A model generated the notes under the pieces. It searched no databases. It was not told the DNA's origin and saw only the letters and a list, made by a program, of their open reading frames with translations. 64,000 nucleotides of DNA from Arthrobacter sp. SLBN-100 (GTDB taxonomy: Bacteria > Actinomycetota > Actinomycetes > Actinomycetales > Micrococcaceae), in contig NZ_VFMY01000001.1 in NCBI RefSeq assembly GCF_006715305.1, positions 1,674,001 to 1,738,000 on the forward strand, given 5' to 3'. Of this stretch, positions 24,401-33,812 are shown piece by piece; position 1 is the first letter of the stretch; each line of letters opens with the position of its first letter. The translations under genes and the position numbers were made by a program.

Positions 24401-25822
24401 CTAGGTGGACGATCCGGCGGTAGCAGGCACCCGCAGGCCGGCATGCTTGCGGATGGTGGCGCTGATGACCGCGGCGATGGTGCACATCGCCGCCGCCCCG
24501 AACCAGGCATAGGTGTACTGGCCCGTGGTGTCGCGGATGGCCGCGGCGGCCAGTGCGGCGGCGGCAGCCCCCAGTTGGTGGGCTGCGAACACCCAGCCGA
24601 ACACCACACTGCTGTCCGCACCGAAATGCTCGCGGCAGATCGCGGCCGTTGGCGGGACGGTGGCCACCCAGTCCAGGCCGTAAATCACCACAAAAACGAT
24701 CATGCTGGGCTGGACTTCGGCGCTCAGGAGCAGGGGCAGCACCAGCAGGCCTATGCCCCGGAACTGGTAGTAGACGGCCAGCAGGATGCGGGGGTTGAAG
24801 CGGTCCGTCAGCCAGCCGGAGGCGATGGTACCCACGATGTCGAAGATCCCGACGACGGCGAGCAGGCCAGCGGCGGTGGTTTCGGTCATGCCGTGGTCGT
24901 GGGCGGAGGGGATGAAGTGGGTGCCGATCAGCCCGTTGGTGGTGGCGCCGCAGATTGCGAACCCGGCCACCAGTGCCCAGAAGGTCCGGACCCGGCTGGC
25001 CCGTCGAAGGACCTGCAGGGCACGCACAGCAGCGTTGCTTCCGCGGCCGGACTCTACGGAAGGGGCCTGCGCGGAGGGCGCCTGCAGCGGGGCTTCCGCC
25101 GGCACGGTTTCCCCGTATGGCAGCGCCCCGACGTCGGCCGGGGAGTTCTTGAGGAACTTCAGCACGAGCGGCACCACAGCCAGGGCTCCGGCGGCGATGA
25201 GCAGTGAGGCCTGCCGCCAGCCCGGATCCTGCGCCAGCACAGCGATGAAGGGGAGGAAGACCAACTGGCCGGCCGCGCTTCCCGCTGTCAGGATGCCGAT
25301 CACCAAACCGCGGCTCTTGACGAACCAGGTATTGGCGACGGTGGCGGCGAACACCAGCGCCATGGAACCTGTCCCGAGCCCGATCAGCAGGCCCCACGTC
25401 AGCAGGATCTGCCACGACTGGTTCACCAGCACAGTGAGGGCGCTGCCGGCACCGATCAGCACCAGCGCAGTGGCCGTGACCTTGCGGATGCCGAACCGTT
25501 CCATCAGTGCCGCGGCGAAGGGCGCCGTCAATCCGAACAGCACGAGGTTGATGCTGACGGCGGCAGACAGCACGGTGGTGGACCAGCCAAACTCCCGTTG
25601 CAGCGGCACCATCAGGACGCCGGGCGCGGCGCGGAAACCGGCGGCTCCCACCAGCGCGAGGAAGGCGACGGCGGCCACGATCCACGCAGGGTGGAGGCGC
25701 CGGCGGCGTTCCGGTGAGGGGACGACGGCGGTGGCGGCGCTGCCAGTTCCGTCACCAAGGCCAGGGCCGGCTTCCGGGGCGGTGCCTGTGGCGGTTCCGT
25801 GGACGGTGTTGTCGGCGCTCAC
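24401..25822 (-). CDS. MFS transporter
   Basis: A 473-residue major facilitator protein with about 12 helices. The N-terminus is Ala/Gly-rich and cytoplasmic; the loop between helices 2 and 3 reads FAAALMERFGIRKVTA, and the corresponding one in the second half is IASGWLTDRFNPRILLA. A long polar central loop (about 215-250) separates the halves. It is similar to oxalate/formate-type or monocarboxylate MFS permeases. Start is GTG at 25822 in a GTGA overlap with the HxlR remnant. The transported compound cannot be inferred. Confidence 0.88.
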   Translation of the reverse strand: MSADNTVHGTATGTAPEAGPGLGDGTGSAATAVVPSPERRRRLHPAWIVAAVAFLALVGAAGFRAAPGVLMVPLQREFGWSTTVLSAAVSINLVLFGLTAPFAAALMERFGIRKVTATALVLIGAGSALTVLVNQSWQILLTWGLLIGLGTGSMALVFAATVANTWFVKSRGLVIGILTAGSAAGQLVFLPFIAVLAQDPGWRQASLLIAAGALAVVPLVLKFLKNSPADVGALPYGETVPAEAPLQAPSAQAPSVESGRGSNAAVRALQVLRRASRVRTFWALVAGFAICGATTNGLIGTHFIPSAHDHGMTETTAAGLLAVVGIFDIVGTIASGWLTDRFNPRILLAVYYQFRGIGLLVLPLLLSAEVQPSMIVFVVIYGLDWVATVPPTAAICREHFGADSSVVFGWVFAAHQLGAAAAALAAAAIRDTTGQYTYAWFGAAAMCTIAAVISATIRKHAGLRVPATAGSST

Positions 25823-26175
25823 GCGGCGGTTCCCTTCGGGGATGCGGCGGTGGCGAGTGCCACCGGTGAGGTTGTCCTGGCCTGGCTGTGCCAGCTTGTG
25901 TTGGCCGCAGTCAGCCGCTCACCGCAGCCCGTGCAGGTATCGGCGGAGCCGGTGCGCTGCCCGCAGCCGCGGTGGATGACGTACATGTGTGCCTGCTCGG
26001 ACGGGGCCGGGAGGTGCTTCTCGGCCCAGATCGTGACCGCGTTCAGCACCGGGAGGACGTCTTCGCCCTTCTGCGTGAGGACGTACTCACTTCTGGTGCG
26101 GCCGCCGTCGTCGTACGCCCTTTTTGCCAGCAGGAACCCTAGCTGACTTTCTTCAAGAAAGCCATGCTTCGGCAC
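25819..26175 (-). pseudogene. HxlR-family regulator, N-terminal half missing
   Basis: The frame reads HGFLEESQ...AYDDGGRTRSEYVLTQKG, then EDVLPVLNAVTIWAEKHL and HRGCGQRT, which is the second half of an HxlR regulator: the end of the recognition region, the wing, the dimer helix and the tail. The part before it, which should carry the first helices and the turn, is absent; the sequence before 26175 is already the end of the cystathionine gamma-synthase gene (stop at 26180). A GTG at 26175 could start a protein of about 118 residues but it would lack a complete DNA-binding domain. It overlaps the MFS start by 4 bases, as an intact regulator would. Confidence 0.7.
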
Positions 26176-26179
26176 GCCG

Positions 26180-27343
26180 CTAGGGGATGGAGGAGAAGGC
26201 CTTGTCCAGGTCAGCCACCAGGTCCTCCACATCCTCGATGCCGCAGGAAAGCCGGAGCAGGTTCACCGGAACCGCAAGTTCGGTGCCCTTGACCGAGGCG
26301 TGCGTCATTTCCGAAGGGTAGTTCATCAGCGATTCGATGCCGCCCAGCGACTCCGCCAGCATGAACACGGACGTCGACTCGGCCACCTTCCGGGCAGCTG
26401 CCTCGCCGCCCTTGAACTGCACCGAAACCATGCCGCCAAAGCTCCTCATCTGCTTCTTTGCGAGCTCGTGCCCGGGGTGGGACGGCAGCCCCGGGTAAAG
26501 GACAGCCTCCACCTCGGGGCGCTCCAGCAGCCATTCCGCCACGGCCTGGCCGTTGAGGCTGTGCCGGTCCATCCGGACGCCCAGGGTCTTCAGGCCGCGG
26601 GTGGTAAGGAAGGCATCCATAGGCCCCGAAACCGCACCTACGGCGTATTGGACGAAGCCGATCTTCTCGGCCAGTTCGGCGTCCTGGACCACCACGGCGC
26701 CTCCCACCACGTCCGAGTGCCCGCCGATGTATTTGGTGGTGGAGTGGACCACCACGTCGGCACCCAGGGCGAGCGGGGTCTGAAGGTACGGCGACGCGAA
26801 GGTGTTGTCCACCACGAGGAGGGCACCGGCGTCGTGCGCTATATCTGCGAGCGCGGCGATGTCCGTGATCTTCATCAGCGGGTTGGACGGGGTCTCCACC
26901 CAGACGAAGCGGGTCTTGTTGGCGGCGACGGCCCGGGCGACGGCGTCGAGGTTGGCCATGTCCACCGGGGTGTTGCCGATCCCCCAGCCGCCCAATACCC
27001 GGCTGATGAGCCGGTAAGTCCCGCCATAGGCATCGTTGCCCAGCACGATGTGGTCCCCGGGGCGGGTCAGGGCGCGGATCAGTGAATCCTCGGCTGCGAG
27101 CCCGGAGCTGAAGCTGTAGGCGTGCGTGCCGCCTTCCAGCGCGGCGAGCTGTTCCTGCAGGGCGTCCCGGGTGGGGTTGCCGCCGCGGCTGTACTCATAC
27201 CCTTCCCGCAGCCCGCCAATGCCGTCCTGGGCGTAGGTAGTGGCGAAGTGCACAGGCGGGACGACAGCACCGGTGCGCGGCTCAAAGTCTTGGCCGGCGT
27301 GCACGGCACGGGTGTTGAAACCTTGGTTTTGCGGGACGGACAT
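26180..27343 (-). CDS. metB: Cystathionine gamma-synthase / gamma-lyase
   Basis: A 387-residue PLP enzyme of the Cys/Met metabolism family. Visible are FNTRAVHAGQDFEP at the start, YEYSRGGNPTRDALQEQLAALEGG, SSGLAAEDSLI, VVDNTFASPYLQTPLALGADVVVHSTTKYIGGHSD with the PLP lysine in STTKYIGGH, and LRLSCGIEDVEDLVADL at the end. It follows the cystathionine beta-synthase gene by 76 bases on the same strand, so in this organism it may act as gamma-lyase in reverse transsulfuration (homocysteine to cysteine), though the gamma-synthase reaction is equally compatible with the motifs. Confidence 0.93.
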   Translation of the reverse strand: MSVPQNQGFNTRAVHAGQDFEPRTGAVVPPVHFATTYAQDGIGGLREGYEYSRGGNPTRDALQEQLAALEGGTHAYSFSSGLAAEDSLIRALTRPGDHIVLGNDAYGGTYRLISRVLGGWGIGNTPVDMANLDAVARAVAANKTRFVWVETPSNPLMKITDIAALADIAHDAGALLVVDNTFASPYLQTPLALGADVVVHSTTKYIGGHSDVVGGAVVVQDAELAEKIGFVQYAVGAVSGPMDAFLTTRGLKTLGVRMDRHSLNGQAVAEWLLERPEVEAVLYPGLPSHPGHELAKKQMRSFGGMVSVQFKGGEAAARKVAESTSVFMLAESLGGIESLMNYPSEMTHASVKGTELAVPVNLLRLSCGIEDVEDLVADLDKAFSSIP

Positions 27344-27369
27344 GATGCTCCTTATTGTGCGTGACCGGG

Positions 27370-27413
27370 GGTTTCGACAAGCTCAACCACCGGATGGATG
27401 GGCTCAACCACCG
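27370..27413. repeat. Dispersed intergenic repeat (GGTTTCGAC..GCTCAACCACCGG)
   Basis: GGTTTCGACAAGCTCAACC followed by ACCGG occupies 27370-27393, and a partial GGGCTCAACCACCG follows at 27400-27413. The first 24 bases recur with one mismatch at 61031-61054, again between two enzyme genes of one operon. It has no coding frame and resembles the short palindromic repeats found many times in Arthrobacter genomes. Confidence 0.65.
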
Positions 27414-27419
27414 AAAAGT

Positions 27420-28805
27420 TCAGTTGCTGAGGTAGGCCAGGAGGTCGTGCCGGGTGAGGATGCCCACCGGCGCGCCGACGAACGTGACCATCACGGTGTC
27501 CACGTCTGAAAGCAGTTCCCTGGCCGCCGAGATGGTTTCCAGCGATCCAATGACGGGCAGCTTGGGACCCATGTGCTCCGCGATCTTGTCCGTCAGTTTG
27601 GCCTCACCGCGGAACAGTTTGGCCGTGAGGGTGCGCTCATCCACCGCGCCCAGCACCTCCCCCATGACCACCGGGGGCTCCTGGGACAGGACCGGGATGT
27701 GGCTGACGCCGAACTCGTTCATGATGTTGATGACATCGCGGACGGATTCGTTGGGATGGATGTGCACCAGGTCCGGCAGCTCGCCGTTCTTGGACTTGAT
27801 CACCTCACCCACCGAGGTCTCCTCGCCGCCGGAGAGGAAGCCGTAGGAGCGCATCCACTGGTCATTGAAGATTTTGGCGAGGTAGCCGCGGCCGGAGTCG
27901 GGAAGGATCACGACGACGACGGCACTGTCCGGGAGGTCCCGCGCCGCCTGCAGCGCCGCCACCACCGCCATGCCCGAGGAGCCGCCCACCAGGAGTCCCT
28001 CCTCGCGGGCGAGGCGGCGCGTCATGGCGAAGGAATCCGCGTCAGTGACGGCGATGACCTGGTCAGGGACCGACTTGTCGTAGTTCCCCGGCCACATGTC
28101 CTCCCCCACACCCTCCACAAAGTACGGGCGCCCCGTACCGCCGGAGTAGACCGAACCTTCCGGGTCGGCGCCGATGATCCGGACCACCCCGCCGTCGGAC
28201 TCCGGCCTGTCAGCCGAAACCTCTTTCAGGTACCGGCCGGTGCCGGTGATGGTGCCGCCCGTGCCGGCACCGATCACGCAGTGGGTGACCGTGCCGTCGG
28301 TATCGCGCCAGATCTCCGGGCCGGTGGTCTGGTAGTGGCTGCCCGGTGCTGCGGGGTTGGAGAACTGGTCCGGCTTGTACGCGCCGGGCGTCTCGCGCAC
28401 CAGCCGGTCCGAGACGCCGTAGTAACTCTGCGGGCTGTCCGGGGGTACCGCGGTAGGCGTCACCACCACTTCCGCACCGTAGGCCTGCAGTACGGCCCGC
28501 TTGTCCTCACCCACCTTGTCCGGCACCACGAAGATGCACTTGTAGCCCTTTTGCTGGGCCACGAGCGCCAGGCCCACACCGGTATTGCCGGAGGTGGGCT
28601 CGATGATGGTGCCGCCGGGCTGCAGCTTGCCGTCCCGCTCGGCATCCTCGATCATCTTGACCGCAATGCGGTCCTTGATGGATCCGCCCGGGTTCACGTA
28701 CTCCAGTTTGACCAGGACTGTGGCTTTGATGCCCTCCGTCACATGGTTGAGTTTGATGAGCGGGGTATTGCCGATGAGGTCCAGGACGGACTGGGCGTAC
28801 TTCAT
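27420..28805 (-). CDS. cbs: Cystathionine beta-synthase
   Basis: A 461-residue fold-type II PLP enzyme that condenses serine and homocysteine. The PLP lysine is Lys44 in NPGGSIKDRIA; other marks are EPTSGNTGVGLALVAQQKGY, VIGAGTGGTITGTGRYLKE and GGSSGMAVVAAL. Two C-terminal CBS domains (from about residue 335: LVHIHPNESVRDVINIMNEFGVSHIPVL and LISAARELLSDVDTVMV-like region) form the regulatory module. It is the first gene of the CBS to cystathionine gamma-synthase unit. The start is ATG at 28805. Confidence 0.94.
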   Translation of the reverse strand: MKYAQSVLDLIGNTPLIKLNHVTEGIKATVLVKLEYVNPGGSIKDRIAVKMIEDAERDGKLQPGGTIIEPTSGNTGVGLALVAQQKGYKCIFVVPDKVGEDKRAVLQAYGAEVVVTPTAVPPDSPQSYYGVSDRLVRETPGAYKPDQFSNPAAPGSHYQTTGPEIWRDTDGTVTHCVIGAGTGGTITGTGRYLKEVSADRPESDGGVVRIIGADPEGSVYSGGTGRPYFVEGVGEDMWPGNYDKSVPDQVIAVTDADSFAMTRRLAREEGLLVGGSSGMAVVAALQAARDLPDSAVVVVILPDSGRGYLAKIFNDQWMRSYGFLSGGEETSVGEVIKSKNGELPDLVHIHPNESVRDVINIMNEFGVSHIPVLSQEPPVVMGEVLGAVDERTLTAKLFRGEAKLTDKIAEHMGPKLPVIGSLETISAARELLSDVDTVMVTFVGAPVGILTRHDLLAYLSN

Positions 28806-28840
28806 GGATACAAAGCTACCGCTTTCACCGGGGCCTTCCG

Positions 28841-29248
28841 CTACCCCGCGGCCTGTGCCTGCTGGTCAGCGGGAAGGTTCTCCCAGAGGCCCATAACGTT
28901 GTTCTCGGGGTCCTTAAAGTAGGCGAAGTAGCCCATCCCGGGAATCTCGCTCTTGGGCATGACCACGGATCCGCCGAGCTGCTCCACCGTCCGAAGCGTT
29001 GCGTCGATGTCCGGCACGTCGACTGTGATCACGGGATTGGTGATCTGGCCGTCCCTGGCCATCATGCCGCCGTTGATGGCGCCCGTTTGCGTTGGCTGGC
29101 CCGTGGACTCATCCATGGGGGTGGTGATCACCATGTTGTAATCCATGCCCGGGACGGGATCGATCCGCCAGCCGAGGGCCTCCTGGTAGAACTTCCTGGC
29201 CCGCTCCTGATCGTCGGCGGGGATTTCAAAATGTACTACTCCACCCAT
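28841..29248 (-). CDS. VOC (glyoxalase/bleomycin-resistance fold) protein
   Basis: A 135-residue vicinal-oxygen-chelate protein: VVHFEIPADDQERARKFYQEALGW at the N-terminus and GMGYFAYFKDPENNVMGLWE at the C-terminus give the two metal-binding positions (His5-type and Glu near the end). Stand-alone VOC proteins of this kind are common and mostly uncharacterised. The ATG at 29248 is right after GAGGTGAG; an upstream frame start at 29296 has no such site. Confidence 0.88.
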   Translation of the reverse strand: MGGVVHFEIPADDQERARKFYQEALGWRIDPVPGMDYNMVITTPMDESTGQPTQTGAINGGMMARDGQITNPVITVDVPDIDATLRTVEQLGGSVVMPKSEIPGMGYFAYFKDPENNVMGLWENLPADQQAQAAG

Positions 29249-29385
29249 TGCGCTCACCTCGAAGCTCGAAGGGAAGGCGCGGACGCCCCGCGCCACACCT
29301 GGGAGTCTAGTCCTTCACACAGCCCGGATTAAGGGCCGGTACAGTCACTGGGGCGCTTGTCGGCCTGCCGTGGGACGATGGCTGT

Positions 29386-30369
29386 ATGACGATCGCAGAG
29401 GCACCCAGCCGGCTGGCAGCCGCCGCGGACGCCTCTCTCCGCTGGTATCCGGGCGGCCCTTATGACCTTTCCAGGACCCTGGGCCCGCTCCTGCGCGGCA
29501 ACAGCGACCCGTCCTTCAGCGTTCAAGGCAACATCATCTGGAACGCCTTCACGACGACCGACGGACCAGCCACCTTACGCCTCAGCCCCGCCGGCAGTGC
29601 GGCCCTGGAGTTCCGGGTGGACGCCCAGGCGTGGGGCCCCGGAGCCGCCGCAGCCATCGGCTCGGTGCCCCGGCTCCTGGGCGCGGATGACGACTGGCAG
29701 GAGTTTGACCAACCGGCGTTCCACGCGACGCTCCCGCAGATGGTCCGGGAGGCCCGGCGGCGAAGCCTGGCCCTCCGGCTCCCCTCCAGCGGGCGGATGA
29801 TCGACCAGCTCGTGCCGATCATCCTGGAGCAGAAAGTGACAGTGATCGAGGCCCGCCGGGCCTACCGCTACCTGGTGCACCGCTACGGCTCCCCCGCACC
29901 GCAGGCGGGAATATTGGCTCCCGCGGGCCTGATGCTCCCGCCCACTTCGGCGCGCTGGTTGCAGGTCCCCAGCTGGGAGTGGCACAAGGCCGGCGTGGGG
30001 CCGCAACGCTCGGCGACCGTCATGCGGGCGCTGCGCTCCGCCGTCGCGCTTGAACGGCTGGCAGCACTGCCTGCGCTGGAGGCGGCCGCGAAAATGCAGG
30101 CCATCCCGGGCATTGGCGTCTGGACTGCGGCGGAAGTGGTGCAGCGCACCCATGGCTGCCCGGACTCGATCTCGGTGGGCGACTTCCACCTGGCCGCCTA
30201 CGTGGGCGCCGCGCTGACAGGACGCAGGACGGACGACGCCGGTATGCTCCGGCTTCTGGAGCCGTGGAAGGGGCACCGGCAGCGGGTGGTCCGGATGATC
30301 CAGAGCAGCGGCTTCCGCAAGCCGACGTTCGGCCCACGGATGACCATCCAGGACCACCGCCGGTACTGA
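29386..30369 (+). CDS. AlkA-like DNA-3-methyladenine glycosylase (HhH-GPD)
   Basis: A 327-residue base-excision glycosylase. The helix-hairpin-helix reads MQAIPGIGVWTAAEVVQRTHG and is followed by the catalytic aspartate in SVGDFHLA. LVPIILEQKVTVIEARRAYRYLV is the helix typical of AlkA-type proteins. It removes alkylated purines from DNA. Start ATG at 29386, transcribed alone, convergent with the two-component regulator. Confidence 0.88.
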   Translation: MTIAEAPSRLAAAADASLRWYPGGPYDLSRTLGPLLRGNSDPSFSVQGNIIWNAFTTTDGPATLRLSPAGSAALEFRVDAQAWGPGAAAAIGSVPRLLGADDDWQEFDQPAFHATLPQMVREARRRSLALRLPSSGRMIDQLVPIILEQKVTVIEARRAYRYLVHRYGSPAPQAGILAPAGLMLPPTSARWLQVPSWEWHKAGVGPQRSATVMRALRSAVALERLAALPALEAAAKMQAIPGIGVWTAAEVVQRTHGCPDSISVGDFHLAAYVGAALTGRRTDDAGMLRLLEPWKGHRQRVVRMIQSSGFRKPTFGPRMTIQDHRRY

Positions 30370-30418
30370 ACCCGCCACCAAACCCCACATCAGCCTGACT
30401 CCTGCCCAAGCCAAACTA

Positions 30419-31123
30419 CTACTGCCCGCGTTCTCCGTGAGTCGCTTCGCGGCTGTCGTTTTGCAGGAAGGCGAGCACGGCAGCCACCCTGCGGTGCACG
30501 CCAGTCGCGGGGAGGTGCAGCTTGGTGAAGATGGCGTTGACGTGCTTCTCCACCGTGGATGAGGAGAGGTACAGGGATTGTTCTATCCCGGCATTGGTCC
30601 TCCCCTGTGCCATCTCGCGCAGCACGTCCAGCTCCCGGGGGGACAAGTCGGCGAGCGGGTTCGGTGCTCCCGCGCTACGGCGGCGGACCAGGGTGTCAAC
30701 AATTTGCGGGTCGATGACTGACCCGCCGGCGCGCACCTCGCGGAGGGCATGAACCAGGTCCTCAAGATCTCCGACACGGTCCTTCAGCAGGTAGCCCAGG
30801 CCGGCCGACCCGTCGGCGAAGAGCGCGAGCGCGTAACTCTCGTCCGCATGCTGTGAAAGCACCACCACCCCGGTGTCCGGGTGCGCAGCACGAATGGTGC
30901 GGGCCGCCTCGATACCCTCCATATGGTGGCCGGGCGGCATCCGGATATCGGTGAGGACGGCGTCCGGGGAGAAACGGCGGACAGCATCGAGCAGTTCGGT
31001 TGCGTTGCCTGTGCAGGAAACGACGTCGATCTCGCCCGAGTCCTCCAGCAGACGGCGGATCCCCTCACGGACCAGATAATTGTCCTCGGCGATCACCACG
31101 CGCAGCACACCAGGCTCATCCAC
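30419..31123 (-). CDS. NarL/LuxR-family response regulator
   Basis: A 234-residue regulator. The receiver domain (1-120) has the acidic pair in VVIAEDNYLVREG, the phospho-acceptor Asp59 in DAVLTDIRMPP, and the lysine in GYLLKDRV. The C-terminal LuxR helix-turn-helix reads LSPRELDVLREMAQGRTNAGIEQSLYLSSSTVEKHVNAIFTKL. GTG at 31123 overlaps the stop of the kinase by 8 bases, so kinase and regulator are translated together. The target is probably the divergent multicopper oxidase operon (inference from position). Confidence 0.92.
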   Translation of the reverse strand: MDEPGVLRVVIAEDNYLVREGIRRLLEDSGEIDVVSCTGNATELLDAVRRFSPDAVLTDIRMPPGHHMEGIEAARTIRAAHPDTGVVVLSQHADESYALALFADGSAGLGYLLKDRVGDLEDLVHALREVRAGGSVIDPQIVDTLVRRRSAGAPNPLADLSPRELDVLREMAQGRTNAGIEQSLYLSSSTVEKHVNAIFTKLHLPATGVHRRVAAVLAFLQNDSREATHGERGQ

Positions 31124-33176
31124 CGCGGTGCCCCTCCCGCTCCACGGGAAGGTCAACCAGCACCGTGGTACCGGACGGCTGGCTGCCCGTGACGTCCACG
31201 GTTCCCCTCAGCGCAGCCACCCGGTCGCGGATGTTCGCCAGGCCCCCGTGCGTTGCCGGGACCGGCACGTCAAAGCCGCATCCATCATCGGTAATCGTGA
31301 TCTTCAGATGCCCGTCCTGCCGGACGAGCCCCACCGAGGCCCCCGTCGCGTGCGCGTGCTTCGCGGTGTTGGCCAGCGCCTCACGCACCACGTAGTACGC
31401 CGTCGTCTCCACTTCCTCGGGGAAACGCTCCGCCCGCAGGCCGGCGTCGGCTTCCACCGCCAACGGGATGGGGAACCGCGCCACACTCGACTCAATGGCT
31501 GCCACCAGGCCGTTGTCGCTCAGTACCGGCGGGTGGATGCCGTGGGCGAGTTCACGCAGGTCGGTAAGTGTTTCCCGCGTTTGGTCCTGCAGGGACACCA
31601 GCTCCCCCACTGTCAGCTCGCCACGCATCAGGCGGTTCCGGGCGAGGCGGAGCCCGGCGATCTGCGCCACTACGTTCTGCTGGATCCCATCGTGCAGGTC
31701 CCGCTCCAGGCGCTTCCGCTCACCGTCCTGTGCGGCCAGGAGGCGCTCCCTCGATGCAGTCAGGTCATCGAGCTGCTGGGCGAGTTGGGCGCTGAGCCTG
31801 ACGTTGGCGACCGATGCCGCAGCTTGTCCGGCGACCGTGCGGAGCAGGGCCCGTTCTGCGTCGCTGTAGTCCCCGCGCCTTCGCGGTCCGACATCAATTC
31901 GGCCCAGCGTCTCACCGCCCCGCATGAGGACGCACGAATCCACGGGCTCCCCGCCCGGTTCCCCGGCGACGCCCATCGGCGGTCCGCCCAGCCCGCCGTC
32001 GGGTCCGGCGAGCCCGATTCGCACCCAGGAGGCGTCCAGTCCGTATCGCACGGCCTCCGTCAGCCGGATGAGAAGTTCTCCGGGGTCCACCGCCTGGTCC
32101 AGCTGGCGGCCAAGCTTGCTCAGGAGTGCCAGCTGGCGGTCCCGGTCGCCGAACACCGTGCGATGGATCCAGTCCTGCAGCCACCCGCGCAGCGGCAGCA
32201 GGCAGATGGCGAGGATCGCGGTAAGCAGGATCGCACCCATGACTGTAAGTCTGTCGGCGAGCAACACAGCCGGCGTCGCAGCACCGATCGCGTACAGGAC
32301 CGTGATCAGTAGGCTGGACGAGCGCGCGGCCAGGAGCCCGCGGTCATCCGGTGCGATATCAAAGGCTCCATAGCGGAAGATGCCGTGGATGGCAGCAAGC
32401 GGAATTGCCATGAGGGTAATGAAGACAGCGACCGCGGCGGCGTTGCCCCAGGACGGTGGGGCAAGCGTCCACATCATGAAGCTGGCGAGTGAAGCCGTGA
32501 CCACCCAGGTCATCACCCGCGTGCGTCCACGAACCTCTGCGTCCCCGAAAAGCGCCCGCGAGTACAACACGCCGAGCCCCAGCAGCACACTGGGCCAAGG
32601 CTGGTAGATGAGATAGTGGACGGCCGGGGCGGCCCACTCAAGGGCGGGCACGGCGAAGGGATTCGGAATTGCCTCCCCGTTGATGCCGATGTATGCCTGC
32701 ATGACGACGTGCGGGGTGGTCAAGAGAGTCAGTGGCCCCACCAGCACCGGAACCCAGAGGAAGACGACAGCGTTCCGTTGCCACCGGCGCTCCGGGGTAC
32801 CGGTTGGGTAGGTGGCGAAGAGGGCGAGGAAGCCGGCGGCGGACACCGCATCGGCTGTCAGTCCGATCACGTTGAAGAGCGGAAACCATTGCTGCTGGAT
32901 CACCTCGGCGTTCCGCTGCACAAAGGTCTCATAAGCCGAGCCGACAGCCATGGCAGTGGATGCCGCCGCAATGAAGAACGCTGACCGGGACGAAGAGACC
33001 GTGAGCAGCCAGATCCCAAAAACAAAGGTCGGCAACACGCCGAGCAAAGGCCAGCCAAGGCCGTGGTCCGCAGCCGAATCGATGAATCCGCGGACGATCA
33101 CGACGTAGAGCAGCGCCGCCGCCCCGATCGGAGCCAACGTGGCGATTAATCCCCATTTGCGGAGCACATTTCCCAT
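31116..33176 (-). CDS. Membrane sensor histidine kinase (HisKA_3 type)
   Basis: A 686-residue kinase. About nine to ten hydrophobic helices fill residues 10-335, followed by a GAF-like domain (about 340-470), a HisKA_3 dimerisation/phospho-acceptor helix with ERDLHDGIQQNVV (His495) and a HATPase domain with VVREALANTAKHAHA (N box), DDGCGFD (G1) and GGLANIRDRVAALRG. The large membrane part suggests sensing of a membrane-associated or redox signal. It is co-transcribed with the NarL-type regulator and divergent from a small membrane protein and a multicopper oxidase. Confidence 0.92.
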   Translation of the reverse strand: MGNVLRKWGLIATLAPIGAAALLYVVIVRGFIDSAADHGLGWPLLGVLPTFVFGIWLLTVSSSRSAFFIAAASTAMAVGSAYETFVQRNAEVIQQQWFPLFNVIGLTADAVSAAGFLALFATYPTGTPERRWQRNAVVFLWVPVLVGPLTLLTTPHVVMQAYIGINGEAIPNPFAVPALEWAAPAVHYLIYQPWPSVLLGLGVLYSRALFGDAEVRGRTRVMTWVVTASLASFMMWTLAPPSWGNAAAVAVFITLMAIPLAAIHGIFRYGAFDIAPDDRGLLAARSSSLLITVLYAIGAATPAVLLADRLTVMGAILLTAILAICLLPLRGWLQDWIHRTVFGDRDRQLALLSKLGRQLDQAVDPGELLIRLTEAVRYGLDASWVRIGLAGPDGGLGGPPMGVAGEPGGEPVDSCVLMRGGETLGRIDVGPRRRGDYSDAERALLRTVAGQAAASVANVRLSAQLAQQLDDLTASRERLLAAQDGERKRLERDLHDGIQQNVVAQIAGLRLARNRLMRGELTVGELVSLQDQTRETLTDLRELAHGIHPPVLSDNGLVAAIESSVARFPIPLAVEADAGLRAERFPEEVETTAYYVVREALANTAKHAHATGASVGLVRQDGHLKITITDDGCGFDVPVPATHGGLANIRDRVAALRGTVDVTGSQPSGTTVLVDLPVEREGHRGG

Positions 33177-33344
33177 GATCCGCCTCGGGCGCTGTTACCG
33201 GCAGGGGGTACCTGCCCGGCCTCCCCCGGGGCTGGCCTCCATGCCCCCTGCGGCCACCCGTGTTCCGGGCAATTGCTCCCACGCCTAACGTCGGATCCAC
33301 AGCGGATGCCACAAACGGTCACCGCACGAACAGGAGGAGGAGTC
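33177..33344. promoter_or_regulatory. Divergent promoter region of kinase and multicopper oxidase operons
   Basis: The 168-base gap holds a 6-bp inverted repeat GGCAGG-GGGTA-CCTGCC at 33200-33216, close to the kinase start, and a strong ribosome site AGGAGGAGG just before 33345. The inverted repeat is a candidate regulator site, with nothing else to support it. Confidence 0.35.
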
Positions 33345-33812
33345 ATGCGCAGAACCTATTCGATCATCGCCTGGATCATCGCCGGCGGCGTGGTTGTGCA
33401 GGCAGCATCGATCGCCTTCGGCTTCGGCGGGATGGTGCATTACGTCCAGGGTGGCGGCGTGGTGGACAAGGCCCTCATCGAGAGCCAACAGGCAACGTTC
33501 ATCGGTGATCTTGGCTTCCCGATCCACGGCATCGTGGGCGGGATGGTCATACCCCTCGCCGCCCTCCTGCTGCTCATCGTCTCGTTCTTCGTGAAGGTGC
33601 GGGGCGCACGCCTCTGGGCGGCGATAGTGTTGGGCCTCGTCGCGTTGCAGATCACCCTCGGGTACTCCATCACTGACATGCCCTACCTCGGCCTGATCCA
33701 CGGTGCCAACGCCTTGGCCGTGCTGCTCGCCGCGGTTTATACGGCATCACGAGTCCGCCGGTCCAAGACAGCCAGCACTGCCCTGTCTGCCACCAATGCC
33801 ATCACGACCTGA
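33345..33812 (+). CDS. Four-helix membrane protein of unknown function
   Basis: A 155-residue protein with four hydrophobic helices (about 7-27, 60-84, 90-108 and 112-132) and a basic C-terminus. Histidines flank the helices (MVHYVQGGG, PIHGIVGGMVIP, LIHGANALAVLL), which hints at haem or metal binding as in small cytochrome-like membrane proteins, but no family is recognised. Start ATG at 33345 directly after AGGAGGAGG. Its last 17 bases overlap the multicopper oxidase gene, so the two proteins are likely made together. Confidence 0.78.
   Translation: MRRTYSIIAWIIAGGVVVQAASIAFGFGGMVHYVQGGGVVDKALIESQQATFIGDLGFPIHGIVGGMVIPLAALLLLIVSFFVKVRGARLWAAIVLGLVALQITLGYSITDMPYLGLIHGANALAVLLAAVYTASRVRRSKTASTALSATNAITT

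Noticed and set aside
23595..25685. 696-codon frame as a giant SDR protein
   Set aside because: Only the last 256 codons match an SDR; the rest is antisense-frame noise within the MFS gene, which has its own GTG start and membrane helices.
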